Shown: positions 1 through 9,026 of the stretch, in pieces
How positions within the stretch are numbered: the stretch's first letter is position 1
Layout: the number at the start of each line of letters is the position of its first letter
Assembly: GCA_002011745.1 (NCBI GenBank)
Contig: MTOU01000020.1
Span: forward strand, 1-64,000
Length of the DNA stretch: 64,000 nt
From: Nitrospirae bacterium JdFR-85
GTDB taxonomy: Bacteria > Nitrospirota > Thermodesulfovibrionia > Thermodesulfovibrionales > JdFR-85
Reading direction: 5' to 3'
The notes under the pieces: generated by a model
The model's input: only the letters and a program-made list of their open reading frames with translations
Told to the model about the DNA's origin: nothing
The model's database searches: none
Program-made: the position numbers and the translations under genes

Positions 1-115
1 TATTCCTCCTTCCTTAAAGTTTTAAAACCTATAAATTATATGGAGGATACACCCTCTTTTCTTTGAATTTCAATTTTACACAGAAGATTTTACATTACCG
101 TCTGGTTGCGTATTA

Positions 116-144
116 TTGACATGAAATTCTCATTTAGATATAAT
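116..144 (+). promoter_or_regulatory. sigma70-type promoter upstream of ORF 232..831
   Basis: TTGACA at 116-121, 17-nt spacer, TATAAT at 139-144; both hexamers match consensus; about 85 nt upstream of the ORF. Confidence 0.75.
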
Positions 145-231
145 TTTTTACTCTAAAATAAAATTCAGTAAAGAATCTTTATGTTGTTGTGATAATCCAG
201 AGTCAATTTATAAATAAGGAGGGGGTTAATA

Positions 232-831
232 ATGAATGCCTTTAAAATAGGAATATCAGGAGCATTAGGTGGTATTTTATGTATATTAGCCGATTTAGCT
301 CAAAAGGCCGAGGCTTCTGCTGTACTTACCATAGGTCATAATTTAGGAATGTTTTTAAAAATCCCTTATGCAAATATTTTGGCTTCTGTTACTATTGTAG
401 CTATTGCTACAGGTCTTTGTTTTATCTTTGATGTAAAGACGAAGCAAAGGGCATTCTACCTGGGTGCCAGTATTTTGGCTATTATGATGACTCTGGTTCC
501 CTATAATCCTCCTTCAAGTTTGAGTTCTATTCCACATTCTGTAAAGGTTGAGGTGATCTTAGAGACTGAAGATAATAGACCTATTAAAGAGGTGACAGTG
601 ACGTTGCTCGATAGTAATAATAGAGAAATCATGGGAAGATCAAAATTTCAAGACAGAAGTTTTTATTTTTATCAGCCTGAGGGAGACTATATAATGCGTA
701 TAGAAGTTCCTGGCTACCGCACAGTAGAGCGGGAGCTTAAGTTAGTTGAGGGTGAAGAGATAGAACCTATAAGAATCAAATTAAACCGTAGTAAACTTCC
801 TATATTTATTCAGAGGCTTTTGTTAAGATAA
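232..831 (+). CDS. Hypothetical membrane protein with C-terminal carboxypeptidase-regulatory/PEGA-like beta domain
   Basis: ORF with GGAGGGGG-type SD, N-terminal hydrophobic helices, then KVEVILETEDNRPIKEVTVTLLD...GDYIMRIEVPGYRTVEREL. Confidence 0.5.
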   Translation: MNAFKIGISGALGGILCILADLAQKAEASAVLTIGHNLGMFLKIPYANILASVTIVAIATGLCFIFDVKTKQRAFYLGASILAIMMTLVPYNPPSSLSSIPHSVKVEVILETEDNRPIKEVTVTLLDSNNREIMGRSKFQDRSFYFYQPEGDYIMRIEVPGYRTVERELKLVEGEEIEPIRIKLNRSKLPIFIQRLLLR

Positions 832-976
832 AGATCAGTTCAGAACATTCCTGCTCTTTTGTTGCTTTTTAAGTCTTCTTCGTCTTGTTTGCTTCAAAAG
901 ATTCAGGAGTTTATTGTAATAACCCCTCCAGGAGTGTTAAAATTACTGAACTCAGAAGCTTTTGAAAGGAGGCAGT

Positions 977-1498
977 ATGGTAATAGGTAAGCCCCTTTTG
1001 AGTGCAGAGGAGATTCAACATAAGGTGAAAGAGTTGGCTGACAGAATAACAATGGACTATAAGAACAAAAATCTACTTGCAGTAGGAATCCTTAAAGGTG
1101 CTTTTATGTTCTTCTCGGACCTTGTGAGACATATAAGGGTGCCCATGAGTATAGATTTTATTATTGCCTCCAGTTATGTAAAGACAGATACAACTGGTGA
1201 GGTAAAGGTATACTATGACCTGCGGGCAGATGTGAGAGACAGGGATGTGCTTCTTGTTGAGGATATAGTGGATACAGGGATTACCCTGAATTTTATAAGA
1301 GAAAGGGTACTTGCCAAAGGTCCTGCATCTTTAAAGGTATGTGCCTTGTTGGATAAAAAAGACAGACGGGTAGTTGATATTCCTATAGATTACAGGGGAT
1401 TTATAATACCAAACGAGTATGTAGTAGGATATGGTCTTGATTATGATGACCAATATAGAAATCTACCTTATATCTCAATATTCAAGAAGTCGGTCTGA
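977..1498 (+). CDS. hpt: Hypoxanthine phosphoribosyltransferase
   Basis: PRPP motif VLLVEDIVDTGITL; AAAGGAGG SD before ATG at 977 (track start 962 is probably too long). Confidence 0.9.
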   Translation: MVIGKPLLSAEEIQHKVKELADRITMDYKNKNLLAVGILKGAFMFFSDLVRHIRVPMSIDFIIASSYVKTDTTGEVKVYYDLRADVRDRDVLLVEDIVDTGITLNFIRERVLAKGPASLKVCALLDKKDRRVVDIPIDYRGFIIPNEYVVGYGLDYDDQYRNLPYISIFKKSV

Positions 1499-1600
1499 CC
1501 TGCCTCAGTCTGTAAAGATTATCAAAGCTGTGAAGGATAGAAAATTTTTGTACAGAGAAAGATGAAGGTTTTTAAAATATTTTCCTGTAGGAGGTAAGAA

Positions 1601-1972
1601 ATGTATGAACTAATGATAGAGACTACCTTCTCTGCAGCACATCAACTCAGAGGCTACAAGGGTAAGTGTGAGATGCTTCATGGACATAACTGGAAAGTGC
1701 AGGTACATGTGGTTGCAGAGAGGTTAAATGAGATAGATATTGCAATGGATTTCCATGAACTGAAGAGATACACCAATGAGGTAATCAGTCAGCTTGATCA
1801 TACCTTTTTGAACGAGGTCTTCCCCTTTACAGAGAGGAATCCCTCATCTGAGAATATTGCAAGATGGATATTTGAGTCTCTTAAGAAGAAGATTAATAAT
1901 GAAAATGTGAGGGTATCTGCTGTTACAGTCTGGGAGTCAGATACAGCTTCTGCTACATACTATGAAGATTGA
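1601..1972 (+). CDS. queD: 6-carboxy-5,6,7,8-tetrahydropterin synthase / 6-pyruvoyl-tetrahydropterin synthase family
   Basis: FSAAHQLRGYKGKCEMLHGHNWKVQV zinc-binding His motifs. Confidence 0.85.
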   Translation: MYELMIETTFSAAHQLRGYKGKCEMLHGHNWKVQVHVVAERLNEIDIAMDFHELKRYTNEVISQLDHTFLNEVFPFTERNPSSENIARWIFESLKKKINNENVRVSAVTVWESDTASATYYED

Positions 1973-3302
1973 TCTTAATGTTGCAGAGGATATGATCAAA
2001 AAGGCCAAGGTCTTGGGCGCTGACCTTGTAGAGGTATATATGGTTTCACAATCCTCTCTATCTGTAGATATTAAAGATCAGGATGTTGAAGCCCTTGAGA
2101 GTGCTACAGAGTCAGGCTATAGTGTCCGAGTTATAAAAGGTGATCGTATGGGATTTTCTTACTCCACTGAGATAAATAATTGGAAGGAGGTTGTTGAAAA
2201 CGCTGTTGAGGCATCGAGATTTACAGAAGAAGACCCTTATTTAGATATCGCAGAACAGGAGCCTCTGCCTAAGGTGAATATATTTGATCCTGCAGTCTCC
2301 ACAGTGAAAGAAGAGGATGCTATAGGGATGGCTATGTTAATAGAAAAGGAAGCAATGGGTGTAGATAAAAGGATAAGACGGATCAGGAAGGCATCAGCAG
2401 AATTCAGCACTCATGAGCTGGTGATTGTCAATTCCAAAGGACTGAGACAGTCTTTTAAAGGAACTCATGTTTCTGCCGAAGTCTCCCTTGCCGCAGAGGA
2501 GGGTTCAGAGGCACAGATGGGATGGGGCTTTTCAAGTAGCAGAAGACTGTCTGATATTGATTTTGGAGAAGTTGGCAGAGAAGCAGCAGAACGAGCCTTG
2601 AGGTTGCTTGGAGCTACAAGGACATTTACAACCAGAGGAGAGGTGTTGCTGGAGAATTCCGTGGTTGCAGAAATGCTGAGCGTGCTTGCACCTACACTGT
2701 CTTCAGAAAATGTGCAGAAGGGCAAATCACTACTTGTCAATAAAATAGATCAGAAAGTATTTTCAGATAAAATGAATCTTATTGATAGTGGACTTTTAGA
2801 CTGGAAGACAGGGAGCCGTCCCTTTGATGCAGAAGGTGTACCAAGCAGAAAGAATGTTCTCGTTCAGGAGGGTATATTAAGGGGATATCTCTATAATCTA
2901 TATACAGGCAAAAAGGAAAAAGTATCTTCCACTTCCAACGCCATCAGAGGAGGTATACACACTCCTCCCATGGTGGGTATATCCAATCTCTTTATTGAAC
3001 CTTCTTCAAAAGAGTATATCAAGGGATATAATGAGCTGATTAGACAAATAAAAAAGGGTATGATTGTGACAGAGGCGATGGGTGTTCATACAGCAAATCC
3101 TATAACTGGAGAGTTCTCTATAGGAGCCACAGGATTATGGGTAGAGGATGGAGAGATAAAGCATCCTGTAAAAGAGGCCGCTATCTCAGGTACAATTCTT
3201 GAGCTCCTCAGCAGAGTTGTCTTCTACAGTGATAGATTACGATTTTATGGTAAAATAGGTGCTCCAGATATACTGTTCGAGGGTATAGATATAAGTGGCT
3301 AA
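1962..3302 (+). CDS. pmbA: TldD/PmbA family protein (PmbA/TldE-like)
   Basis: SGYSVRVIKGDRMGFSYST, C-terminal GVHTANPITGEFSIGATGLWVEDGEI typical of PmbA/TldE. Confidence 0.85.
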   Translation: MKIDLNVAEDMIKKAKVLGADLVEVYMVSQSSLSVDIKDQDVEALESATESGYSVRVIKGDRMGFSYSTEINNWKEVVENAVEASRFTEEDPYLDIAEQEPLPKVNIFDPAVSTVKEEDAIGMAMLIEKEAMGVDKRIRRIRKASAEFSTHELVIVNSKGLRQSFKGTHVSAEVSLAAEEGSEAQMGWGFSSSRRLSDIDFGEVGREAAERALRLLGATRTFTTRGEVLLENSVVAEMLSVLAPTLSSENVQKGKSLLVNKIDQKVFSDKMNLIDSGLLDWKTGSRPFDAEGVPSRKNVLVQEGILRGYLYNLYTGKKEKVSSTSNAIRGGIHTPPMVGISNLFIEPSSKEYIKGYNELIRQIKKGMIVTEAMGVHTANPITGEFSIGATGLWVEDGEIKHPVKEAAISGTILELLSRVVFYSDRLRFYGKIGAPDILFEGIDISG

Positions 3303-3360
3303 GTACTCCCCATAAAAGTGGGAACTTACCATTTTAAAGGTTTTGTGAAGGAGGATACCG

Positions 3361-4521
3361 ATGGATTACTTTTTTACTGAAGAACAGAAGATGATTAGAG
3401 ACCTTGCGAGACAGATAGCAGAAGAGAAGATTGTACCTGTAAGGGCTGAACTGGATGAGAAGGAAGAATTCCCGAGGGAGATCATGGAGGTGTTGGCACA
3501 ATCAGATATGTTTGGAATATTTGTGCCTGAGGAGTATGGTGGACTGGGTATGGGAGCTTTAGAGCTATGTATAGCTGTTGAAGAACTGAGCAGGGCCTGT
3601 CTTGGTATCTCTACCAGTTATGCAGCAAATGCCCTTGGTACATATCCAATACTGCTTTTTGGTACAGAAGAGCAGAAGAAGAAATATCTGCCAGACATTG
3701 CTGCTGGCAGAAAACTTGTGGCCTTTGCACTGACAGAGCCTAATGCAGGCAGTGATGCTGCAGGGATTCAGACTACTGCTAAGAAAGAAGGGGATTACTA
3801 TATTCTTAATGGACTCAAGCAATGGATTACCAATGCTGGAGAGGCTGATATATATACGGTTATCGCCATCACAGACAGGGCCAAGGGTGCAAGAGGTGCA
3901 AGTGCCTTTATAGTGGAGAAGGGTATGGAGGGTTTCTCTTTTGGTAAAAAGGAGAAGAAGATGGGTATAAGGGCCTCTGTTACAAGGGAGTTAATATTTG
4001 AGAATTGCAAAGTACCGAAAGAGAATATTCTGGGTAGAGAAGGTATGGGTTTTATTGTGGCTATGAGGACACTTGATCAGTCAAGGATAGGCGTGGGAGC
4101 CCAAGGTGTAGGAGTTGCCCAAGGTGCCTTTGAGGAGGCACTCAAGTTTGCGAAGCAGAGGGTCCAGTTTGGTAAACCCATAATCAGCTTCCAGGCGGTT
4201 CAGCATATACTTGCTGATATGGCAATCCAGATAGAGGCTGCAAGAAGTCTTGTTTATTCAGTGGCAAGGTATATAGACAGTGGTGCCAAGGATATATCCA
4301 AGGTCTCAGCAATGGCAAAGGTCTTTGCCACAGATGTGGCGATGAAGGTTACCACTGATGCAGTACAGGTGATGGGAGGTGCAGGGTATATGAGGGAGTA
4401 TCCAGTGGAGAAGATGATGAGGGATGCGAAGATACTGCAGATCTATGAGGGAACAAACCAAATACAAAGGAATATAATAGGTCAGGCACTAATAAAAGAG
4501 GCCACAAAGCTTACTGGATAG
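3361..4521 (+). CDS. Acyl-CoA dehydrogenase
   Basis: FALTEPNAGSDAAGIQTTA, QVMGGAGYMREYPVEKMMRDAKILQIYEGTNQIQRNII. Confidence 0.92.
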   Translation: MDYFFTEEQKMIRDLARQIAEEKIVPVRAELDEKEEFPREIMEVLAQSDMFGIFVPEEYGGLGMGALELCIAVEELSRACLGISTSYAANALGTYPILLFGTEEQKKKYLPDIAAGRKLVAFALTEPNAGSDAAGIQTTAKKEGDYYILNGLKQWITNAGEADIYTVIAITDRAKGARGASAFIVEKGMEGFSFGKKEKKMGIRASVTRELIFENCKVPKENILGREGMGFIVAMRTLDQSRIGVGAQGVGVAQGAFEEALKFAKQRVQFGKPIISFQAVQHILADMAIQIEAARSLVYSVARYIDSGAKDISKVSAMAKVFATDVAMKVTTDAVQVMGGAGYMREYPVEKMMRDAKILQIYEGTNQIQRNIIGQALIKEATKLTG

Positions 4522-4539
4522 TTTTTCTGGAGGAGGCTA

Positions 4540-5322
4540 ATGAGGATAATTGTATGTGTTAAACAGGTTCCGGATACTGCTGAAGTAAAAATCAATCCTG
4601 AAACCAATACACTAATAAGAGAGGGTGTTTCCAGTATTATTAATCCCTATGACATGCATGCAATAGAGGCGGGCTTACAGTTAAAGGAAAAAAAAGGAGG
4701 AACCGTAACCGTTATAACAATGGGACCACCTCAGGCTGAGGAGGCCCTAAGAGAGGCGATATCCATGGGAGTGGATGAGGCGGTGCTTTTGACTGACAGG
4801 GCCTTCGCAGGTGCAGACACCCTTGCCACATCTCGTACCCTTGCAGGAGCAATCAGGAAACTCGGTTTTGATATTGTCATATGCGGAAAACAGGCTATCG
4901 ATGGTGATACAGCCCAGGTGGGGCCAGAGGTGGCAGAGTTTCTGGGAATCCCTCATGTGGCCTATGTAAAGAAGATCGAAGAGATAACAGAAGAGAAGAT
5001 TGTACTTTATAGGATGATGGAGGAGGGCTATGATGTGGTTGAGGCTCCTCTACCACTGCTTATCACAGTGGTGAAGGAATTGAATGTCCCAAGGCTTCCT
5101 TCATTAAAGGGAAAGATGAGGGCAAAGAAGGCAGAGATAAAGAGGTTTACCCATAAGGATATAGGTATTGAAGAGGACAGGGTTGGGCTTAGAGGCTCTC
5201 CCACACAGGTGAAGAATATCTTTGCACCTGAGAGAAAGAAAGAGAGAAAGATACTACAGGGAAGCCCTGAGGAACAGGTTGAGTGGCTTATTGAGGAACT
5301 TAAGAAACTGAAGTGTATCTGA
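4540..5322 (+). CDS. etfB: Electron transfer flavoprotein subunit beta
   Basis: MRIIVCVKQVPDTAEVKINPETNTL...INPYDMHAIEAGLQLKE; adjacent to ACAD and etfA. Confidence 0.92.
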   Translation: MRIIVCVKQVPDTAEVKINPETNTLIREGVSSIINPYDMHAIEAGLQLKEKKGGTVTVITMGPPQAEEALREAISMGVDEAVLLTDRAFAGADTLATSRTLAGAIRKLGFDIVICGKQAIDGDTAQVGPEVAEFLGIPHVAYVKKIEEITEEKIVLYRMMEEGYDVVEAPLPLLITVVKELNVPRLPSLKGKMRAKKAEIKRFTHKDIGIEEDRVGLRGSPTQVKNIFAPERKKERKILQGSPEEQVEWLIEELKKLKCI

Positions 5323-5335
5323 GGAGGTTATAAAG

Positions 5336-6529
5336 ATGCGCATTGTGGTGGATAAACAATTATGTACAGGATGTGAGAGTTGTATTGAGTCCTGTCCTTA
5401 TGATGCTATTGTTATGGAGGATGATAAGGCTTTTATCAACGAGTACTGTCAGCTGTGTAGAAACTGTCTTAGTGTATGTCCGGAGGGTGCAATAAAGGAG
5501 ATAGAAGATATATATGATAGGGAGCCTCCAGATGTGGGTGAGTTCAGAGGAGTCTGGGTGTTTGCGGAGCAGAGAGAGGGCAGACTGGCAGATGTGTCAC
5601 TGGAGCTGCTTGGTGTTGGCAGACGTCTTGCCGAAACCAGAAGTACAGATCTGACAGCAGTACTTTTTGGTGCTACAGACAGAGAGGCTCAAGAACTGAT
5701 AAAGTGGGGTGCAGACAGGGTGCTCCATGCAGAAGACCCTTTATTTGAGTATTTCAATGATGATCCCTATGTGCATCTGCTTTCAAGACTTATACAAGAG
5801 CAGAAACCAGAGATAGTCCTTGCAGGTGCCACAGCCATAGGCAGGTCTTTTTTTCCACGAGTTGCTGCAAGGTTAAGGACAGGTCTTACTGCTGACTGCA
5901 CTGGACTTGAGATTGATCCTGAGACAGGAAATCTCCTGCAGATAAGACCTGCCTTTGGAGGAAATATAATGGCCACTATCGTCTGTCCAAGACACAGACC
6001 CCAGATGGCCACAGTAAGGCCAAGGGTGATGAAAAAAGGCAGGTATGATGAGACGAGAAAGGGAGAGATACTGAAGGTACCCACGGATGGATTGAGTTCG
6101 AGGACCAGAGTAATTCAGACAGTAAAAGAGGAGACCGGAGTTTCTGTGAATCTCCAGGAGGTTGATGTGATAGTATCGGGTGGCAGAGGGGTTGGTGGCC
6201 CAGAGGGATTTAAGATGCTCCAGGAGCTGGCATCTCTACTTGGTGGTGCTGTTGGTGCCTCCAGAGCTGCTGTTGATGAGGGCTGGATCCCTTACAGTCA
6301 TCAGGTAGGTCAGACAGGCAAAACAGTCTGTCCAAAGCTCTATATCGCCTGTGGTATATCAGGGGCTGTTCAGCACCTTGTGGGAATGCAGTCATCAGAC
6401 ACAATTGTGGCAATAAATAAGAATCCTGATGCACCTATTTTTAATGTGGCTGATTTCGGTATTATAGGAGACCTGAAGGAGATCGTACCTCTTCTTATCA
6501 AGAAGCTGAAGGAGTTAAAGGGTCAATGA
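5336..6529 (+). CDS. etfA: Electron transfer flavoprotein subunit alpha with N-terminal 2x[4Fe-4S] ferredoxin domain
   Basis: CTGCESCIESCP...CQLCRNCLSVCP ferredoxin motifs; C-terminal GRGVGGPEGFKMLQELASLLGGAVGASRAAVDEGWIPYSHQVGQTGKTV FAD-binding motif. Confidence 0.92.
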   Translation: MRIVVDKQLCTGCESCIESCPYDAIVMEDDKAFINEYCQLCRNCLSVCPEGAIKEIEDIYDREPPDVGEFRGVWVFAEQREGRLADVSLELLGVGRRLAETRSTDLTAVLFGATDREAQELIKWGADRVLHAEDPLFEYFNDDPYVHLLSRLIQEQKPEIVLAGATAIGRSFFPRVAARLRTGLTADCTGLEIDPETGNLLQIRPAFGGNIMATIVCPRHRPQMATVRPRVMKKGRYDETRKGEILKVPTDGLSSRTRVIQTVKEETGVSVNLQEVDVIVSGGRGVGGPEGFKMLQELASLLGGAVGASRAAVDEGWIPYSHQVGQTGKTVCPKLYIACGISGAVQHLVGMQSSDTIVAINKNPDAPIFNVADFGIIGDLKEIVPLLIKKLKELKGQ

Positions 6530-7437
6530 GTATTGCATTTGTTTTTCCAGGACAGGGTGCCCAATATGTGGGAATGGGCAAAGCGGTTTATGAGAATTTT
6601 TCCGAGGCGAGAGAGGTCTTTGAGGAGGCTGCGGAGGTACTGGGCTACAGTGTAGCAGACCTCTGTTTCAATGGTCCGAAGGAGGAACTGAACCGTACAT
6701 ACAGAACCCAGCCTTGTATATTAACTGTGAGTATTGCTACCTTGAGGGTTATTCAGCAGAGGGGAATAGAGCCTGAAGTGGTTGCAGGGCATAGTCTTGG
6801 TGAGTATTCTGCACTTGTTGCTGCAGGGGTTATTGATTTCAGAGATGCGCTTCTGCTTACTGAAAAGAGGGGAAGGTTTATGCAGGATACGGTGCCCGAG
6901 GGGAGAGGGCTCATGGCTGCAATACTTGGTCTTGGAAGGGAGCAGGTGGATGAGATATGTCTTTCTGTATCTTCAGGCTATGTAGCACCTGCAAATTATA
7001 ACTGTCCTGGACAAATTGTGATTGCAGGAGAGAAAGAGGCTGTAGAGGAGGCTATCTCTCTTGCAAAGGAGATGGGGGCAAAAAGGGCAGTGCCTCTTGC
7101 AGTTAGTGCGCCTTCTCACTGTGCCTTAATGATTGATGCATCTAAACGTCTGGCAGAGGAGCTAAAGAAGATTCCCTTCAGACCACCAAAAGTGCCTGTT
7201 GTAAACAATGCTGATGCCATGTTTCTGAATACAGTAGAAAGCATAAAGGCATCTCTTATAAAACAGCTCGATAGCCCTCTGCTCTGGGAGGATTCAATAA
7301 GGGTGATAATAGATGCAGGAATAAAGACCTTCTTCGAGATAGGCCCTGGCAAGGTGCTTACTGGGTTGATTAGAAGGATTGATCCCTCTGTAACAGTAAA
7401 GAATACTGATTCAGATCTCAATGATATACTGAAATAA
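6526..7437 (+). CDS. fabD: Malonyl-CoA-ACP transacylase
   Basis: FVFPGQGAQYVGMGK, VAGHSLGEYSALVAAG. Confidence 0.95.
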   Translation: MSIAFVFPGQGAQYVGMGKAVYENFSEAREVFEEAAEVLGYSVADLCFNGPKEELNRTYRTQPCILTVSIATLRVIQQRGIEPEVVAGHSLGEYSALVAAGVIDFRDALLLTEKRGRFMQDTVPEGRGLMAAILGLGREQVDEICLSVSSGYVAPANYNCPGQIVIAGEKEAVEEAISLAKEMGAKRAVPLAVSAPSHCALMIDASKRLAEELKKIPFRPPKVPVVNNADAMFLNTVESIKASLIKQLDSPLLWEDSIRVIIDAGIKTFFEIGPGKVLTGLIRRIDPSVTVKNTDSDLNDILK

Positions 7438-8020
7438 TCATTACCCCTTCGATTATGCCGTGTCTTAGAATAACCTTCCGTGACAAATGCTGTAGTATAA
7501 AACTGAGTATCTCCTCAGGTTCTACATAAAAGAGTTCTACATCTCTGGCAGATGCCTTTGTAGAGAGAAGGTCAAAGTGAAGGGCTTCCTTTGAAAGGGA
7601 GAACAGACTCTTTAAACAGTTTTTAAAGGATTCTTTTATGCCTGGTACCTTGAGATTGAAGACTCCTATTGCGAAGGTCATATCAAACTCTTCTTTGAAA
7701 TGAGATTCTTCGATATCAATTGTTAAGAATCTCGCTTCAGGGTGTTTTTCTCTTGCCATATTTATAAAGTTTTTATTGATATCCACTCCTGTGTACTTGA
7801 GAGACAACCCCTTTTTCTTTAGAAATCCGTAAAAATCTCCCTTGCCACAGCCGAAGTCCAGGATACTCTTTCCACTGAGATTGCCTGCTACAGACAGAAA
7901 GGTCTCATATCTCAGCCTCTGACCCTCAGGCGTCCAGCGGAGTGACAGAGGAGAGTCACCAAATTCCTTCAGGTGCTTGTTGTAGAACTGAATCAGTTCT
8001 TTTTTCCCTAAATCATCCAT
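7418..8020 (-). CDS. SAM-dependent methyltransferase
   Basis: ILDFGCGKGDFYGFLKKKG motif I, VDINKNFI acidic loop. Confidence 0.8.
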   Translation of the reverse strand: MDDLGKKELIQFYNKHLKEFGDSPLSLRWTPEGQRLRYETFLSVAGNLSGKSILDFGCGKGDFYGFLKKKGLSLKYTGVDINKNFINMAREKHPEARFLTIDIEESHFKEEFDMTFAIGVFNLKVPGIKESFKNCLKSLFSLSKEALHFDLLSTKASARDVELFYVEPEEILSFILQHLSRKVILRHGIIEGVMIISVYH

Positions 8021-8107
8021 TCTTAGAATCGGATGTAATATTAGATTATATCAAGGTTTCGATATTATAACACTTGATTAAAGCTGTGTTAGCTCAAAAA
8101 TGAATCC

Positions 8108-8227
8108 TTAAAAACTTGTGGAGTTGTCTTTTGAGCTTTGTAAATATAAATCTATTTCATGAGGAAATCTTTTCTTCAAACGGACTTTTACTTTTTCTGG
8201 CCATGAGGCCTTCTTCTTTTTCTCCAT
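8108..8227 (-). CDS. Small 39-aa ORF MEKKKKASWPEKVKVRLKKRFPHEIDLYLQSSKDNSTSF; transposase N-terminal remnant or small protein
   Basis: ORF with AGAGGTGG-type SD immediately downstream of brxA; SD lies in the arm of an inverted repeat. Confidence 0.3.
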   Translation of the reverse strand: MEKKKKASWPEKVKVRLKKRFPHEIDLYLQSSKDNSTSF

Positions 8228-8228
8228 C

Positions 8229-8278
8229 GTCCACCTCTTGTGTTTTGGTAGTTTATCAATTTACACACTTAGGTGGAC
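8229..8278. repeat. Inverted repeat GTCCACCT...AGGTGGAC spanning the brxA stop codon
   Basis: 8/8 bp perfect arms at 8229-8236 and 8271-8278, plus inner GTGT/ACAC pairing. Confidence 0.6.
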
Positions 8279-9026
8279 TGCTCCAATATTTTATCATAAC
8301 AATATCCTCATCTACTCTCTGTCTGAATAATTCAAGACGTTGATTAAGTTCTAAATCTTTGTAAGTAATCATTCCTATATCAAAAGGGAAAAGAGATGGA
8401 TTCTGAGTGACAGCAGAAACTAACTGTTGCTTAAAATTTCCAGATATAAGCACCGCCTCAATTAACCATGCAGCGAGTTTTTTATCCTTAATAGACCAAG
8501 CAGCCGGTTGTTGGTAAATGCCTTTCTTTTCAGTATCACTTAGTACACCCCAATCTACAAAACAACGCAGAATGCGTCTGGTTGCCCTTGTTACTGTTTC
8601 ACGGTCTCCAAACTGTTCTTTAATCCGTCGCAGTACCTGTGCTGGTGTAAAGGAACCCTGCAGTTTTAAAAGACGGCCTGCTGTTTCTGCTACAAGTCCA
8701 AAAAAGGGATATACTGTCATTGTCATTCCCCAGTGAACAGAGATACGCTCATCTATTGAAAGCCTCTTAAGATGCTTAAGTGCATCATCACGAAAAGGCC
8801 TCAAGTGTTTTGGTGGTGTTACCCAAATCTTTAGAAGAATTGATATAGCCTTCTCACGTGCCCCACGTTTTGTGTTGTGCCCAATTGATAACTGATTTTT
8901 GAGTAGCTCATCCAATAAAGATTTTATTTCCTTTTCTGTTTTACCTGAAAGAAACTGCTCTGCTGTATATTCAAGCCATTCGAGCCGAATACGCTGGCTA
9001 AAACCTACAGTTTTTTTACTCCTCAC
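8256..9026 (-). CDS. brxA: BrxA-like protein (last gene of BREX type 3 operon)
   Basis: 256-aa helical protein following pglZ with ATGA start/stop overlap; position and size match brxA of type 3 BREX. Confidence 0.65.
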   Translation of the reverse strand: MRSKKTVGFSQRIRLEWLEYTAEQFLSGKTEKEIKSLLDELLKNQLSIGHNTKRGAREKAISILLKIWVTPPKHLRPFRDDALKHLKRLSIDERISVHWGMTMTVYPFFGLVAETAGRLLKLQGSFTPAQVLRRIKEQFGDRETVTRATRRILRCFVDWGVLSDTEKKGIYQQPAAWSIKDKKLAAWLIEAVLISGNFKQQLVSAVTQNPSLFPFDIGMITYKDLELNQRLELFRQRVDEDIVMIKYWSSPPKCVN

